64,000 nt of DNA from contig NZ_JAPVLQ010000004.1 in assembly GCF_027158005.1 (NCBI RefSeq), positions 406,723-470,722 of the forward strand, given 5' to 3'. Source of the stretch: Rhodococcus sp. H36-A4 (GTDB lineage Bacteria; Actinomycetota; Actinomycetes; Mycobacteriales; Mycobacteriaceae). This document shows, one piece after another, positions 8,404 through 16,949 of the stretch. Positions within the stretch are counted from its first letter, which is position 1, and every line of letters starts with the position of its first letter. Made by a program: the position numbers and the translations under genes. The notes beneath the pieces are model-generated. The model did not search any database and was not told where the DNA came from. It was given only the letters and a program-made list of their open reading frames with translations.

Positions 8404-9864
8404 CTAGGACCTAGGGATTGCGAAGTATTTGTATTCCAAGAACTCGTCGATACCGACTTTGCCGCCTTCGCGGCCGAGTCCGGACTGCTTGACGCCGCCG
8501 AACGGGGCAGCGGGGTTCGATACGAGACCGGTGTTGATGCCCACCATCCCCACTTCGAGCCGCTCCCCCATACGCAATGCGCGATCGATGTCCTGCGTGA
8601 AAACGTAACCCACAAGCCCCCATTCGGTATCGTTGGCAAGCGCGATCACTTCGTCCTCGGTGTCGTACGGAACGATCGCGGCAACGGGACCGAAGATCTC
8701 GGTCGACATGAGATCGGATCGGGCGTCGACATCGTCGAGCACCGTCGGAGGGTAGAAATATCCTGGCCCAGGATCCTCTTGCCCACCCACCACCGCCCGA
8801 GCACCGCGCGCGAGTGCATCGTCGACGAGGCGTTGCACCTTGGCGCGGCCGCTGCGATCTATGAGCGGCCCCACTTCGACACCGGGCCGGCTGCCGGCAC
8901 CGACTGTCAAGGCACCCATGCGAGCAGCGAGCTCGGCAGCGAAATCGTTGGCGAGCGAGCGGTGGACGAGAAACCTATTGGCCGCTGTGCATGCCTCGCC
9001 CATGTTGCGCATCTTGGCCACCATCGCCCCGTCGACGGCCCGGTCGAGATCAGCGTCCTCGGCGACGATGAACGGGGCGTTCCCGCCGAGTTCCATCGAC
9101 GTCCGCATCACGGTCGGAGCTGCCTGCGCCAGCAAAATCTTCCCGACGGCGGTGGAGCCGGTGAAGCTGATCTTCCGCGCCGAGCCGCTGGCCATCCACG
9201 ATCCGACGACTCCTGCGGCGTCGGTCGTCGGGACCACGTTGACTACGCCGTCGGGAACCCCTGCTTCGAGGAGGATCGCGGCGAGCGCGAGCGCGGTCAG
9301 CGGAGTCTGTTCGGCCGGCTTGAACACCACCGTGCATCCGGCAGCAAGCGCGGGGCCGATCTTTCGGGTGCCCATCGCCAATGGAAAGTTCCACGGCGTC
9401 ACCAGAATGCTAGGACCGACCGGGGCTCTGGTGACGATGATGCGGTTCTTCCCATCGCCGGTCAGCGTGTGGTCGCCCGAGATGCGGACCGCCTCTTCGG
9501 AGAACCATCGAAAGAACTCTGCACCGTATGCGACTTCGCCTCGGGCATCGGCGAGCGGCTTGCCCATTTCTGCGGTGATGATGGCCGCCAGTTCCTCGGT
9601 CCTGGCGATGATCAAGTGGAATGCACGAGAAAGAATCTCGCTTCGAGTGCGCGGTGCCGTCTGCGCCCAGGACTCCTGCGCTGCGACGGCGGCTGCCATC
9701 GCAGCCTCGGCATCGCTGATGTCGGCATCGTCGACGACGGCGATCACCTCGCCGGTTGCGGGATCGACGACGTCGAACTTCCTCGCGCTGTTCGCTGTTC
9801 GCCAGGTCCCGCCGATGAACAGCTGGGTCGGCGAGGTGATGGCCGGGCGCGTCATGGACGTCAT
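8404..9864 (-). CDS. NAD(P)-dependent succinate/aspartate-semialdehyde dehydrogenase (GabD/DoeC-like)
   Basis: A 486-residue aldehyde dehydrogenase. Key residues are TPWNFP at 156-161, the cofactor motif FTGSTAVG at 234-241, the general base Glu258 in MELGGNAPF, and the nucleophile Cys292 in MGEACTAANRF. It belongs to the succinate-semialdehyde dehydrogenase group. DoeC of ectoine degraders is of this kind and oxidises aspartate semialdehyde to aspartate. The ATG at 9864 overlaps the stop of the upstream flavoprotein gene by 4 bp and has AAGGGG eight bases upstream. Whether the substrate is succinate, glutarate or aspartate semialdehyde cannot be told from sequence; context favours aspartate semialdehyde. 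Confidence 0.92.
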   Translation of the reverse strand: MTSMTRPAITSPTQLFIGGTWRTANSARKFDVVDPATGEVIAVVDDADISDAEAAMAAAVAAQESWAQTAPRTRSEILSRAFHLIIARTEELAAIITAEMGKPLADARGEVAYGAEFFRWFSEEAVRISGDHTLTGDGKNRIIVTRAPVGPSILVTPWNFPLAMGTRKIGPALAAGCTVVFKPAEQTPLTALALAAILLEAGVPDGVVNVVPTTDAAGVVGSWMASGSARKISFTGSTAVGKILLAQAAPTVMRTSMELGGNAPFIVAEDADLDRAVDGAMVAKMRNMGEACTAANRFLVHRSLANDFAAELAARMGALTVGAGSRPGVEVGPLIDRSGRAKVQRLVDDALARGARAVVGGQEDPGPGYFYPPTVLDDVDARSDLMSTEIFGPVAAIVPYDTEDEVIALANDTEWGLVGYVFTQDIDRALRMGERLEVGMVGINTGLVSNPAAPFGGVKQSGLGREGGKVGIDEFLEYKYFAIPRS

Positions 9865-12785
9865 AGCTGATGCCCCTTCCTGGGGGTCTGGGTCGAACGT
9901 GTCGAAGGTGCGGGATCGAGGAGTTGCGCCAGGTGCATCGAGGCCGCCGCGTTCTGGTTGCCGGTCAGCTGGCGCACCTGCATGTGGCAGCTGAAGCCGT
10001 CGGTCAGGATCGGCGTGGTCGGCTCAGCACGTCGTACCGCTGGTGCCAGGGCCTGTTCGGCGACTTTCATGCTCATGTCGTAGTGATCCGGTTCGAAGCC
10101 GAAGTTACCTGCCACCCCGCAGCAGCCGGTCGCTTCGTCGACTCCGCCGATCCCCACGGCAGCAAGCGCCTTTCGCTGTGTGGCTTCGCCGAACACTGCG
10201 TACTCGTGGCAGTGGGTCTGCACGGTGACTGCTTCGGGGACGTCGGCCGACGGACTCCACCCCGCGGCTGCCAGCTCGATCACCGCGCCTGCGAAACTCT
10301 GCACCCGTGCGGCGACCCGCCGAGCCGCCTCGGTGCCCACCAGTTCGGGCATATCCTTGCGGAGCGTTGCCGCACAGCTCGGTTCGGTGACGACGATCGG
10401 CCGATCGGTGCCATCGTCCAGTGCGGCAACAGTTCTGCTCAACTGCTTCTTGGCGGTTGCCAGCTGCCCCGTCGAAATCCACGTCAACCCGCAGCACACG
10501 TCGGTCCTGCACTCTGCTGTCCGGTTGCCCTCGGCGAGAACGCGAACCGCGGCACCGACGATGTCCGGCCGAAACCCCTTCGTGAAGGAGTCGATGAGCA
10601 GCACGACATCACCTCCGGGTACCGATCCCGCTGTCTGCGTGCGTAGTTCCCGTCGCGAGGCGAACCGCGGGAGCGGTCGCTTGGTCGTGAGACCGCCGAT
10701 TCTCGCAGCGATCACGCCGGTTCGCGGGGACATCGCGCGGTTGAGTACCGGTGCCAGGATCGACGTCACTTTCAACCAGCGTGGCAGCCAGCCCAGCGAG
10801 TAGTGCGCCATCGGGCGCAACTTCCCCGCGTAGTGATGATCGAGAAACTCCGACTTGTAAGTCGCCATATCCACCCCGACGGGGCAGTCGGTTGAACAGG
10901 CCTTGCAGGACAGACACAGGTCCAGTGATTCCTTGACATCTTTCGAAGCCCACCCTGCCGCGACAGTCGCGCTACTGCGAACCATGTTCTGAAGGACGCG
11001 GGCACGCCCACGGGTCGAATCCTTCTCGTCCCCGCTCGCTCGATAGCTCGGGCACATGACGCCACCGGAGGTGGATCGGCAGCGCCCGACGCCGACGCAT
11101 GCCTGTGTTGCGTGCACGAACGGATCCAAGTCCGGCTTCGTTCCGATCTGATGCAGCTCGAAGGTCGTCTTCCATTCACGATTCGGAACACCCTGCAATG
11201 CAAGGTCGTTCATCATCGGCATCGGATCGACGATGCTGCCCGGATTCAGGACGCCCGCAGGATCCCAGATGCGTTTGAACCGCGCGAATGCGTCGAGCAT
11301 CGAGGTCGAGTACATGATCGGCAGTAGTTCCGACCGTGCCCGACCGTCTCCGTGTTCACCCGACAATGAACCGCCATGCCGGACTACCAGTTCGGCGGCT
11401 TCACGTAGGAAGGTCGCCATCACCGCTCTTCCGGCGTCACTGCGTTGGTCGAAAGTGATACGGACGTGCATGCACCCGGCGCCGAAATGCCCGTACATCA
11501 CGCCGGTGAGCGAATGCGCGGCAAGAAGGTCACGGAAGTCTGCGAGGTACGCGGACAAATTCTCGGGTGCGACTGCGGAATCCTCCCAGCCGGGCCAGGA
11601 TTCGCCGCCGCCGGCAAGACGCGCCGACAGTCCTGCACCATCCTCCCGAACACGCCACAGCGATTTTCGTTCCACGAGGTCTGCGACGATGCGCCCATCC
11701 ATCACCCTGCCGAGCTCACGTAAACGCTCGAGCAATCGCCCAGCCTTGTCCTCGACTTCGGCGAGGTTCTCGCCATCGAGATCGACGTAGAGCCAGGCGT
11801 TTCCCAAAGGCAAGCCTTGAACCGAGTCCGCTCCCCTTCGGTGCTGCATCGTCTCGACGATCTTCTCGTCGATCCCTTCGACCGCCGCCGGCGAGAATTC
11901 GAGGATTGTCATGACATCCTCGGCTGCTTCGACGACATCGGCGTATCCCAAACTCAACAGCAGCGCAGCAGGCGGGACCGGAACGAGCGCGACGGTCGCG
12001 GCGACGACGATCGCGCATGTACCTTCGCTGCCGACGAGGGCACGTGCGACGTCGAAGCCGTTCTCCGGCAACAACGTCGACAAGTGAAACCCCGAAACCT
12101 GCCGCGGAATCCGACCGAGTTCGAGTCGAAAGTCGGCTAGATTGTCCGACACCAGAGTACGGAGTTCGGAGGTGATTCGGGCCGCTGCGGCGACTGCGAC
12201 GGCGTCGTGAGGATCGAGGGCCGTGACGCCGGAACGTGTCGCCCGCAGCACCACCCCGTCGACAGTGACGATGTCGAGAGCGATCGTGTGGTCGGCTGTC
12301 CGGCCGTACCGGACCGAATGATTGCCGCAGGCATCGTTGCCGATCGCACCGCCGACAGTTGCTCGTGATTTGCTCGATGGGTCGGGTGCATAAGTCAACA
12401 CGCCGCCGCTCGCCCCCGACACGGTCTCGGCGAGTTCCGAGAGCACGATCCCCGGCTCGACCAGGGCCGACTTCGATTCGACGTCGATCGAGAGCACGGT
12501 ATTCATGTGCCGCGAGAAGTCGAGGATCACACCCTCGCCGATCGCGTTGCCTGCCATCGATGTTCCCCCGCCGCGGCTCACGATCGGTATGTTGCCCTTC
12601 ACGCACGACTTCACTACTGCGCACACGTCCGCGGTGCTGCGAGGAAACACCACGGCGACCGGAGGCACGCGATAGTTCGACGCGTCGTACGAATACTCGG
12701 CCAGGCGCCGCGAGGTCACATCGACGTCGACGCCCGCCCTGCGCAGTTCGTCGAGGACCGGTCCGACGCCGCTGATCACCGTCAC
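9861..12785 (-). CDS. FAD-linked D-2-hydroxyacid dehydrogenase fused to Fe-S/CCG domains (YdiJ/D-2-hydroxyglutarate dehydrogenase type)
   Basis: A 974-residue flavoprotein. The N-terminal FAD-binding domain carries RGGGTSMAG at 71-79. The FAD-oxidase C-terminal domain carries the active-site motif GEHGDGRAR at 476-484. Ferredoxin-like cysteines follow (Cys563, Cys569, Cys578, then CLSCKACSTDCP at 624-635), and the C-terminal cysteine-rich domains resemble GlpC/LutA (TDVCCG, GCCGVAGNFG). Proteins of this layout oxidise D-2-hydroxyglutarate or D-lactate and pass electrons to quinone or a flavoprotein. It overlaps both neighbours by 4 bp, so it is co-translated with the class III aminotransferase and the aldehyde dehydrogenase. 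No D-2-hydroxyacid is expected in the textbook ectoine pathway, so its substrate here is an open question. Confidence 0.9.
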   Translation of the reverse strand: MTVISGVGPVLDELRRAGVDVDVTSRRLAEYSYDASNYRVPPVAVVFPRSTADVCAVVKSCVKGNIPIVSRGGGTSMAGNAIGEGVILDFSRHMNTVLSIDVESKSALVEPGIVLSELAETVSGASGGVLTYAPDPSSKSRATVGGAIGNDACGNHSVRYGRTADHTIALDIVTVDGVVLRATRSGVTALDPHDAVAVAAAARITSELRTLVSDNLADFRLELGRIPRQVSGFHLSTLLPENGFDVARALVGSEGTCAIVVAATVALVPVPPAALLLSLGYADVVEAAEDVMTILEFSPAAVEGIDEKIVETMQHRRGADSVQGLPLGNAWLYVDLDGENLAEVEDKAGRLLERLRELGRVMDGRIVADLVERKSLWRVREDGAGLSARLAGGGESWPGWEDSAVAPENLSAYLADFRDLLAAHSLTGVMYGHFGAGCMHVRITFDQRSDAGRAVMATFLREAAELVVRHGGSLSGEHGDGRARSELLPIMYSTSMLDAFARFKRIWDPAGVLNPGSIVDPMPMMNDLALQGVPNREWKTTFELHQIGTKPDLDPFVHATQACVGVGRCRSTSGGVMCPSYRASGDEKDSTRGRARVLQNMVRSSATVAAGWASKDVKESLDLCLSCKACSTDCPVGVDMATYKSEFLDHHYAGKLRPMAHYSLGWLPRWLKVTSILAPVLNRAMSPRTGVIAARIGGLTTKRPLPRFASRRELRTQTAGSVPGGDVVLLIDSFTKGFRPDIVGAAVRVLAEGNRTAECRTDVCCGLTWISTGQLATAKKQLSRTVAALDDGTDRPIVVTEPSCAATLRKDMPELVGTEAARRVAARVQSFAGAVIELAAAGWSPSADVPEAVTVQTHCHEYAVFGEATQRKALAAVGIGGVDEATGCCGVAGNFGFEPDHYDMSMKVAEQALAPAVRRAEPTTPILTDGFSCHMQVRQLTGNQNAAASMHLAQLLDPAPSTRSTQTPRKGHQL

Positions 12786-14047
12786 AATGCGCGCTTCAAC
12801 GTTCGGGCGATGGCATCGAGCCCCTCGGTCACCTCGTCATCGGTGACGACAAGTGCAGGAATGACTCGTACGACATTGCCGAATGCGCCGCAGGTGAGCA
12901 ACAGCAGGCCTTCCGATATTGCGGTCTGCTGGACGCGGCCGGCAGCAGCGGCGTCGGGTTTGCCGTTCTCGTCGACGAATTCGAGGGCCTGCATCAGACC
13001 GAGTCCGCGAGCGTCGCCGATGGCCGAGTACTGCGTTTGGAGTGCCACCAGGCCGTCGAGCAGCACGTCGCCCTGTCGGCGCGCGTTCTCGACGAGGCCT
13101 TCGTCGCGGACGACGTCGAGCGTGGCCACAGCGGCAGCCGCGGCGACGGCGTTTCCACCGTAGGTACCGCCCTGCGATCCCGGCCACGCCTTGGACATCA
13201 GTTCGGTGGATGCCGCGATCGCCGAGATCGGGAATCCCGAAGCCAGGCCCTTGGCTGTGATCACGATGTCGGGGGTGGCAGTCGAATGCTCGTGTCCCCA
13301 GAACTTTCCGGTCCGTCCGACACCGGCCTGGACCTCGTCGACGATGAAGACGATCCCATGCTCGTCGGCGCGTCGACGTAGCCCTTCGAGGAACGCGGGT
13401 GGAGTGGGTAGGTAGCCACCGTCGCCCAGCACGGGTTCGATGATGAACCCAGCGGTGTCTGCCGGGCTGGAAATGGTTGCGAGAAGGTAGTCGAGTTCCT
13501 GCAGAGCGAAAGCGATAGCGGTGTCCATGTCCCAGCCGTAGCGAAAGGCATGGGGAAACGGCGCGATGTGCACCCCGCCCATGATCGGAGAGAATCCGGA
13601 CCGGAACTTGGTACCGGCGGTGGTGAGCGACGCCGCAGCAACGGTGCGCCCGTGAAATCCGCCATGGAATGCGATGATGTTCGGCCGACTGGTTGCCATG
13701 CGCGCCAATCGAATTGCGGCCTCGACGGCCTCGGAACCGGAATTGGCGTAGAAGACACTGTCGAGCCCGGTAGGCAGGACCTCTCCAAGTTTGTCGGTGA
13801 GTTCGAGCAACGGCTTGTGCATGACGGTGGTGTACTGCGCGTGGATGATCTTGCCTACTTGATCACGTGCCGCTTCGACGACGCGCGGATGACAATGCCC
13901 GGTGCTGGTCACACCGATGCCCGTGGTGAAGTCCAAATACCGTTTTCCGTCGGTGCCGTAGATCCAGCTACCCAGTGCATGGTCCACGACAACCGGAGTC
14001 GCTTGCTTGAGTGCGGGGCTGAGGTGCGTGCGTGTCGGCGCGGTCAT
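12782..14047 (-). CDS. Class III aminotransferase (GABA/diaminobutyrate transaminase-like, DoeD candidate)
   Basis: A 421-residue PLP enzyme of the ornithine/GABA aminotransferase class. Motifs seen are NSGSEAVEAAIRLAR, the aromatic stacking segment FHGGFHGRT, IVDEVQAGVGRTG, and the PLP lysine in ITAKGLASGFP. It would move the terminal amino group of GABA, ornithine or 2,4-diaminobutyrate to 2-oxoglutarate. In the ectoine reading it corresponds to DoeD, making aspartate semialdehyde for the dehydrogenase two genes downstream. I chose the ATG at 14047 because it is preceded by a -10-like CACGAT seven bases away and a perfect TTGACA 17 bp further up, implying a leaderless transcript. An ATG at 14056 and a longer frame to 14113 are also open. 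Confidence 0.88.
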   Translation of the reverse strand: MTAPTRTHLSPALKQATPVVVDHALGSWIYGTDGKRYLDFTTGIGVTSTGHCHPRVVEAARDQVGKIIHAQYTTVMHKPLLELTDKLGEVLPTGLDSVFYANSGSEAVEAAIRLARMATSRPNIIAFHGGFHGRTVAAASLTTAGTKFRSGFSPIMGGVHIAPFPHAFRYGWDMDTAIAFALQELDYLLATISSPADTAGFIIEPVLGDGGYLPTPPAFLEGLRRRADEHGIVFIVDEVQAGVGRTGKFWGHEHSTATPDIVITAKGLASGFPISAIAASTELMSKAWPGSQGGTYGGNAVAAAAAVATLDVVRDEGLVENARRQGDVLLDGLVALQTQYSAIGDARGLGLMQALEFVDENGKPDAAAAGRVQQTAISEGLLLLTCGAFGNVVRVIPALVVTDDEVTEGLDAIARTLKRAL

Positions 14048-14054
14048 GCGATCC

Positions 14055-14083
14055 ATCGTGGTGGAGCATTTGCAGATTGTCAA
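14055..14083 (-). promoter_or_regulatory. Promoter of the aminotransferase-flavoprotein-dehydrogenase-GntR unit
   Basis: On the minus strand TTGACA (14078-14083) is followed after 17 bp by CACGAT (14055-14060), and the ATG at 14047 starts 7 nt later. The -35 hexamer sits inside the operator palindrome, so bound repressor would block polymerase. Confidence 0.6.
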
Positions 14084-14092
14084 CAATCTGCA
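14071..14092. promoter_or_regulatory. Operator palindrome 1, probable GntR/FCD site
   Basis: Perfect 10-bp arms TGCAGATTGT and ACAATCTGCA surround a central CA. The core TTGT-N2-ACAA is typical of GntR-type operators. It covers the -35 box of the unit that encodes the GntR regulator, and it recurs with an 18-base identity at 7558-7575. Confidence 0.75.
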
Positions 14093-14149
14093 ACATGCAA
14101 ACTCCATGCGCACATGTAGGCCATCGTGGACGCCGCATATCGTCGTGGA

Positions 14150-15025
14150 ATGACGACTCCGCGCATCGTTGTCCTGGGCAGTATCAACATGGATCTGACC
14201 ACAACGACTCGACGCCTACCCGAGCCCGGCGAAACCGTCCTGGGTGACTCCTTCGACACTGCACAGGGAGGAAAAGGTGCAAACCAGGCGATCGCGGCGG
14301 CACGGGCAGGCGCCGACGCGGCATTCCTCGGGGCGGTAGGCGACGACGCATTCGCTGTCGACCTCGAACGAAGCGTCAGGAAGGCCGGTGTCGACGTGTC
14401 CGGACTCCGACGCACCGACGGTCCGAGCGGGATCGCAGCTGTAACAGTCGACCGTCACGGAGAGAACTCGATCGTCGTCGTCCCGGGCGCCAACGCCACG
14501 ATGTCCACCTTGACCGATCGTGAACTCGATACCATTGCCGCCGCGGATATCCTGCTGTGTCAGTTGGAAATTCCCCTCTACACGGTCGTCGCCGGCGCCG
14601 TTCACGCCCGAGCCCACGGCACTGTGGTCATGCTCAACCCCTCCCCCGTTCGACCACTCCCGGAGGCCCTCGTCGACGTCGTGGACGTCCTGATCGTCAA
14701 CGAGTCCGAAGCCGACACTGTCGGCGGAAGCGTCCTCGATCGCATTGCACACGTCGTCATCACGCTCGGCGCCAACGGCGCTCGATACCGCGGACCGGCG
14801 TCGACGTTCGAGGCTCGAGCACCACGGGTCGACGCCATCGACACCACCGGTGCCGGAGATGCCTTCACCGGAGCATTGGCGGCACGCTGGCTGCAGGCCC
14901 CCGAGGACTCCGTCCGATGGGCTTGTGCAGCAGGGGCATTGGCCGCGACACGTCGTGGCACCGGAGCATCGTCGGGATCGCGATCGGATATCGACGCGCT
15001 CATCGCGAATGCAGCACGACAATGA
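14150..15025 (+). CDS. rbsK: Ribokinase (PfkB family sugar kinase)
   Basis: A 291-residue PfkB-type kinase that phosphorylates D-ribose with ATP. It has the N-terminal PfkB signature GGKGANQAIAAARAG at about residues 40-54 and the catalytic DTTGAGDAFTG near residue 240, whose Asp is the base. The ATG at 14150 was chosen because the conserved SINMD segment follows at the usual distance; an earlier in-frame start at 14126 lies in the divergent promoter. It is transcribed away from the aminotransferase unit, and its stop overlaps the LysR start by 4 bp. No ribose transporter is adjacent, so the true sugar could differ. Confidence 0.88.
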   Translation: MTTPRIVVLGSINMDLTTTTRRLPEPGETVLGDSFDTAQGGKGANQAIAAARAGADAAFLGAVGDDAFAVDLERSVRKAGVDVSGLRRTDGPSGIAAVTVDRHGENSIVVVPGANATMSTLTDRELDTIAAADILLCQLEIPLYTVVAGAVHARAHGTVVMLNPSPVRPLPEALVDVVDVLIVNESEADTVGGSVLDRIAHVVITLGANGARYRGPASTFEARAPRVDAIDTTGAGDAFTGALAARWLQAPEDSVRWACAAGALAATRRGTGASSGSRSDIDALIANAARQ

Positions 15026-15918
15026 CACTGTCTCCGCGGGTCCCCGATCTTGCCGCGCTCGACGTGATGGTCTCGGTCGCACGGCTGGGCAGTATGAGCG
15101 CAGCCGGACGGGAACACGGATTGAGCCAGCAAGCGGTCAGCGCACGAATTCGGGCAGCCGAGCGCGACATCGGTCTCCGTGTGTTCGACCGCACCAGCCA
15201 CGGCGTGGTGCTCACGCCCGAAGGTGTCGCCGTACTAGAGTGGTCAGGGAATGTTCTCGGCGCCGCCGAAAAGTTTGCGACGGGTGTCCAATCCCTCCTG
15301 CGGGAGGAAAATGCGAGCCTCACCGTGGCCGCGAGCATGACGGTCGCAGAGCATCTGTTGCCCGGCTGGATCGTCCTGATGCGGGCTAGGTTTCCGGACG
15401 TACGAACGCAGATGCGGTTGATGAACTCGGCCGAGGTTGCCCACCAGGTCCTCGCGGGTCGAGCCGATATCGGATTCGTCGAAGGACCGGAAATTCCGGA
15501 CGGCCTCGGAATTCGCATCGTGGCAACCGACGAACTCGTCGTCGTCGTTCCACCGCAGCACCCGTGGGTGTCACGAGGCTCGGTCACCGTCGACGAACTG
15601 GCCGCAACAGCACTCGTCCAACGCGAACTCGGATCCGGTTCCCGCACCACCTATGAGAGCACCGTTCACCCGACGGTACCGCCGCTGCTGGAACTCAACT
15701 CGGTCACTGCGATCAAATCGGCCGTGGTGACTGCGAACGCACCGACGGTCCTGTCTTCGTTGGCGGTCGCGGCCGACCTTCGCGATGGCCGATTGACACG
15801 GATCGACATCGACGCCGTGACGATGCCGCGGGAACTGTGCGCGGTGTGGGATCTGCGTGAACCTCTTCGCGGCCCACGCCGAGACTTCCTGGACATCGCC
15901 ACCTCACCGCGTACTTGA
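15022..15918 (+). CDS. LysR family transcriptional regulator
   Basis: A 298-residue LysR-type protein with an N-terminal helix-turn-helix (residues 8-68, GSMSAAGREHGLSQQAVSAR in outline) and a periplasmic-binding-like effector domain. The ATG at 15022 overlaps the ribokinase stop (ATGA), indicating coupling with rbsK. A strong intrinsic terminator follows about 70 bp after the stop. Its target is not evident from the sequence. Confidence 0.9.
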   Translation: MTLSPRVPDLAALDVMVSVARLGSMSAAGREHGLSQQAVSARIRAAERDIGLRVFDRTSHGVVLTPEGVAVLEWSGNVLGAAEKFATGVQSLLREENASLTVAASMTVAEHLLPGWIVLMRARFPDVRTQMRLMNSAEVAHQVLAGRADIGFVEGPEIPDGLGIRIVATDELVVVVPPQHPWVSRGSVTVDELAATALVQRELGSGSRTTYESTVHPTVPPLLELNSVTAIKSAVVTANAPTVLSSLAVAADLRDGRLTRIDIDAVTMPRELCAVWDLREPLRGPRRDFLDIATSPRT

Positions 15919-15986
15919 TCGCCGACCCGTCTTCAGTACCTGGAGCCGACCGCCGCGGGTGCATTGCTCAGGAGGTCGAGATCCTC

Positions 15987-16012
15987 GGCCGAGGATCGCT
16001 CGGCCCTTTTTT
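15987..16012 (+). terminator. Rho-independent terminator after lysR
   Basis: Arms GGCCGAG (15987-15993) and CTCGGCC (15999-16005) with a 5-nt loop are followed by C and six T (16007-16012). It ends the rbsK-lysR transcript, and its T-run touches the stop codon of the convergent fluC gene. Confidence 0.88.
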
Positions 16013-16383
16013 CAGACGATGCCTGCGAGCACGAAACCTGCGGCGCAGGCTCCGACCGAACCCACCAAGGTTCCGACCGCGGTGGCCAGCGCGAGTGAAC
16101 GCTTACCGACCTGCACGAGTCGAACAGTTTCGAAGCTCGCCGTGCTGAAAGTCGTGTATCCGCCACAGAACCCGGTGCCGATGACCGTCTGCAGATCGGT
16201 CGCCCCTTGCGCGAGGACGACGAGCCCGGCAAGAAATCCGACGAGCATGGATCCGGAAATGTTGATGCAGATCGTCACCCACGGGAACAGCGTTCCCTGC
16301 ACCTTGGATTTGACGAAGGAATCGACAACGAATCGGCAGACTGCTCCGAGCGCGCCTGCCAGCGCCAACAGGAGGACGATCAT
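16012..16383 (-). CDS. crcB: Fluoride channel subunit FluC/CrcB (second copy)
   Basis: A 123-residue, four-helix membrane protein of the CrcB/Fluc family, which exports fluoride passively. Family motifs are GALGAVCRF, NISGSMLVGFLAG and GTGFCGGYTTFSTASFE, the last carrying the polar track and phenylalanines that line the pore. The ATG at 16383 overlaps the stop of the upstream paralogue by 4 bp. Paired crcB genes usually encode dual-topology heterodimers, which fits this arrangement. Confidence 0.92.
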   Translation of the reverse strand: MIVLLLALAGALGAVCRFVVDSFVKSKVQGTLFPWVTICINISGSMLVGFLAGLVVLAQGATDLQTVIGTGFCGGYTTFSTASFETVRLVQVGKRSLALATAVGTLVGSVGACAAGFVLAGIV

Positions 16384-16868
16384 CTCGCCGACCGATCGAC
16401 ATGCATCGAGGCGCCGACGACAATCCCCGCCCACGCGGCGAGCGCACCGACGAGTACCGTCGATATTCCGTACGCAAGCGCTGTCACCAGGTAGCCGTCT
16501 CTGGTGAGTAGTACTGCTTCCAGCGCAAAGGTGCTGTATGTGGTGAAAGCACCGCAGAACCCGGTGCCTGCGAGCAAGCGAATCCGTTGCCTGACACCGG
16601 CGTCAGCACCGCGTCGTGCCATGTTCTCGAGCAGAACACCGAGCATGAACGCTCCCAGCAGGTTGATCGACAATGTGGCAACGGGCCAACCTTGGATCAC
16701 CTGCGGGAACGCGATCTCGATTCCATAGCGCATCGCAGTGCCGATCACGCCGCCGACGAAGACGAGAGCGAGTGCCCTCGGACGAAGATGCAGAGGCCTC
16801 GCAGGCGCGGTCATCTGCGCCGCGTCGTCGTCCACATCTGGATCGAACGGCAGGTCTTCCTCCAACAA
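16380..16868 (-). CDS. crcB: Fluoride channel subunit FluC/CrcB (first copy)
   Basis: CrcB/Fluc family protein of about 162 residues with a short acidic N-terminal extension before the first helix. Motifs are GGVIGTAMRYGIE, NLLGAFMLGVL and GTGFCGAFTTYSTFALE. The start is uncertain. A TTG at 16868 has AGGAGG five bases upstream and is my choice; a later ATG at 16814 has no clear ribosome site. It is divergent from recQ with about 80 bp between starts, and I see no fluoride-riboswitch-like structure there. It is coupled to the second copy by a 4-bp overlap. Confidence 0.85.
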   Translation of the reverse strand: MLEEDLPFDPDVDDDAAQMTAPARPLHLRPRALALVFVGGVIGTAMRYGIEIAFPQVIQGWPVATLSINLLGAFMLGVLLENMARRGADAGVRQRIRLLAGTGFCGAFTTYSTFALEAVLLTRDGYLVTALAYGISTVLVGALAAWAGIVVGASMHVDRSAR

Positions 16869-16949
16869 GGGCACCTCCTCGTGTGTTCGATGAAGCGTAA
16901 TCGCCCTGCGGGCGGTGGAACTGTCGGACACGTGCGGCACGATGAACAG

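Noticed and set aside
16587..16949. Longer N-terminus for RecQ
   Set aside because: The frame is open upstream, but it overlaps the fluC gene on the other strand. The conserved helicase sequence starts only after the ATG at 16950.
16869..16949. Fluoride riboswitch upstream of the crcB pair
   Set aside because: The space is only about 80 bp, and I could not find the pseudoknot-type paired segments of the crcB motif.
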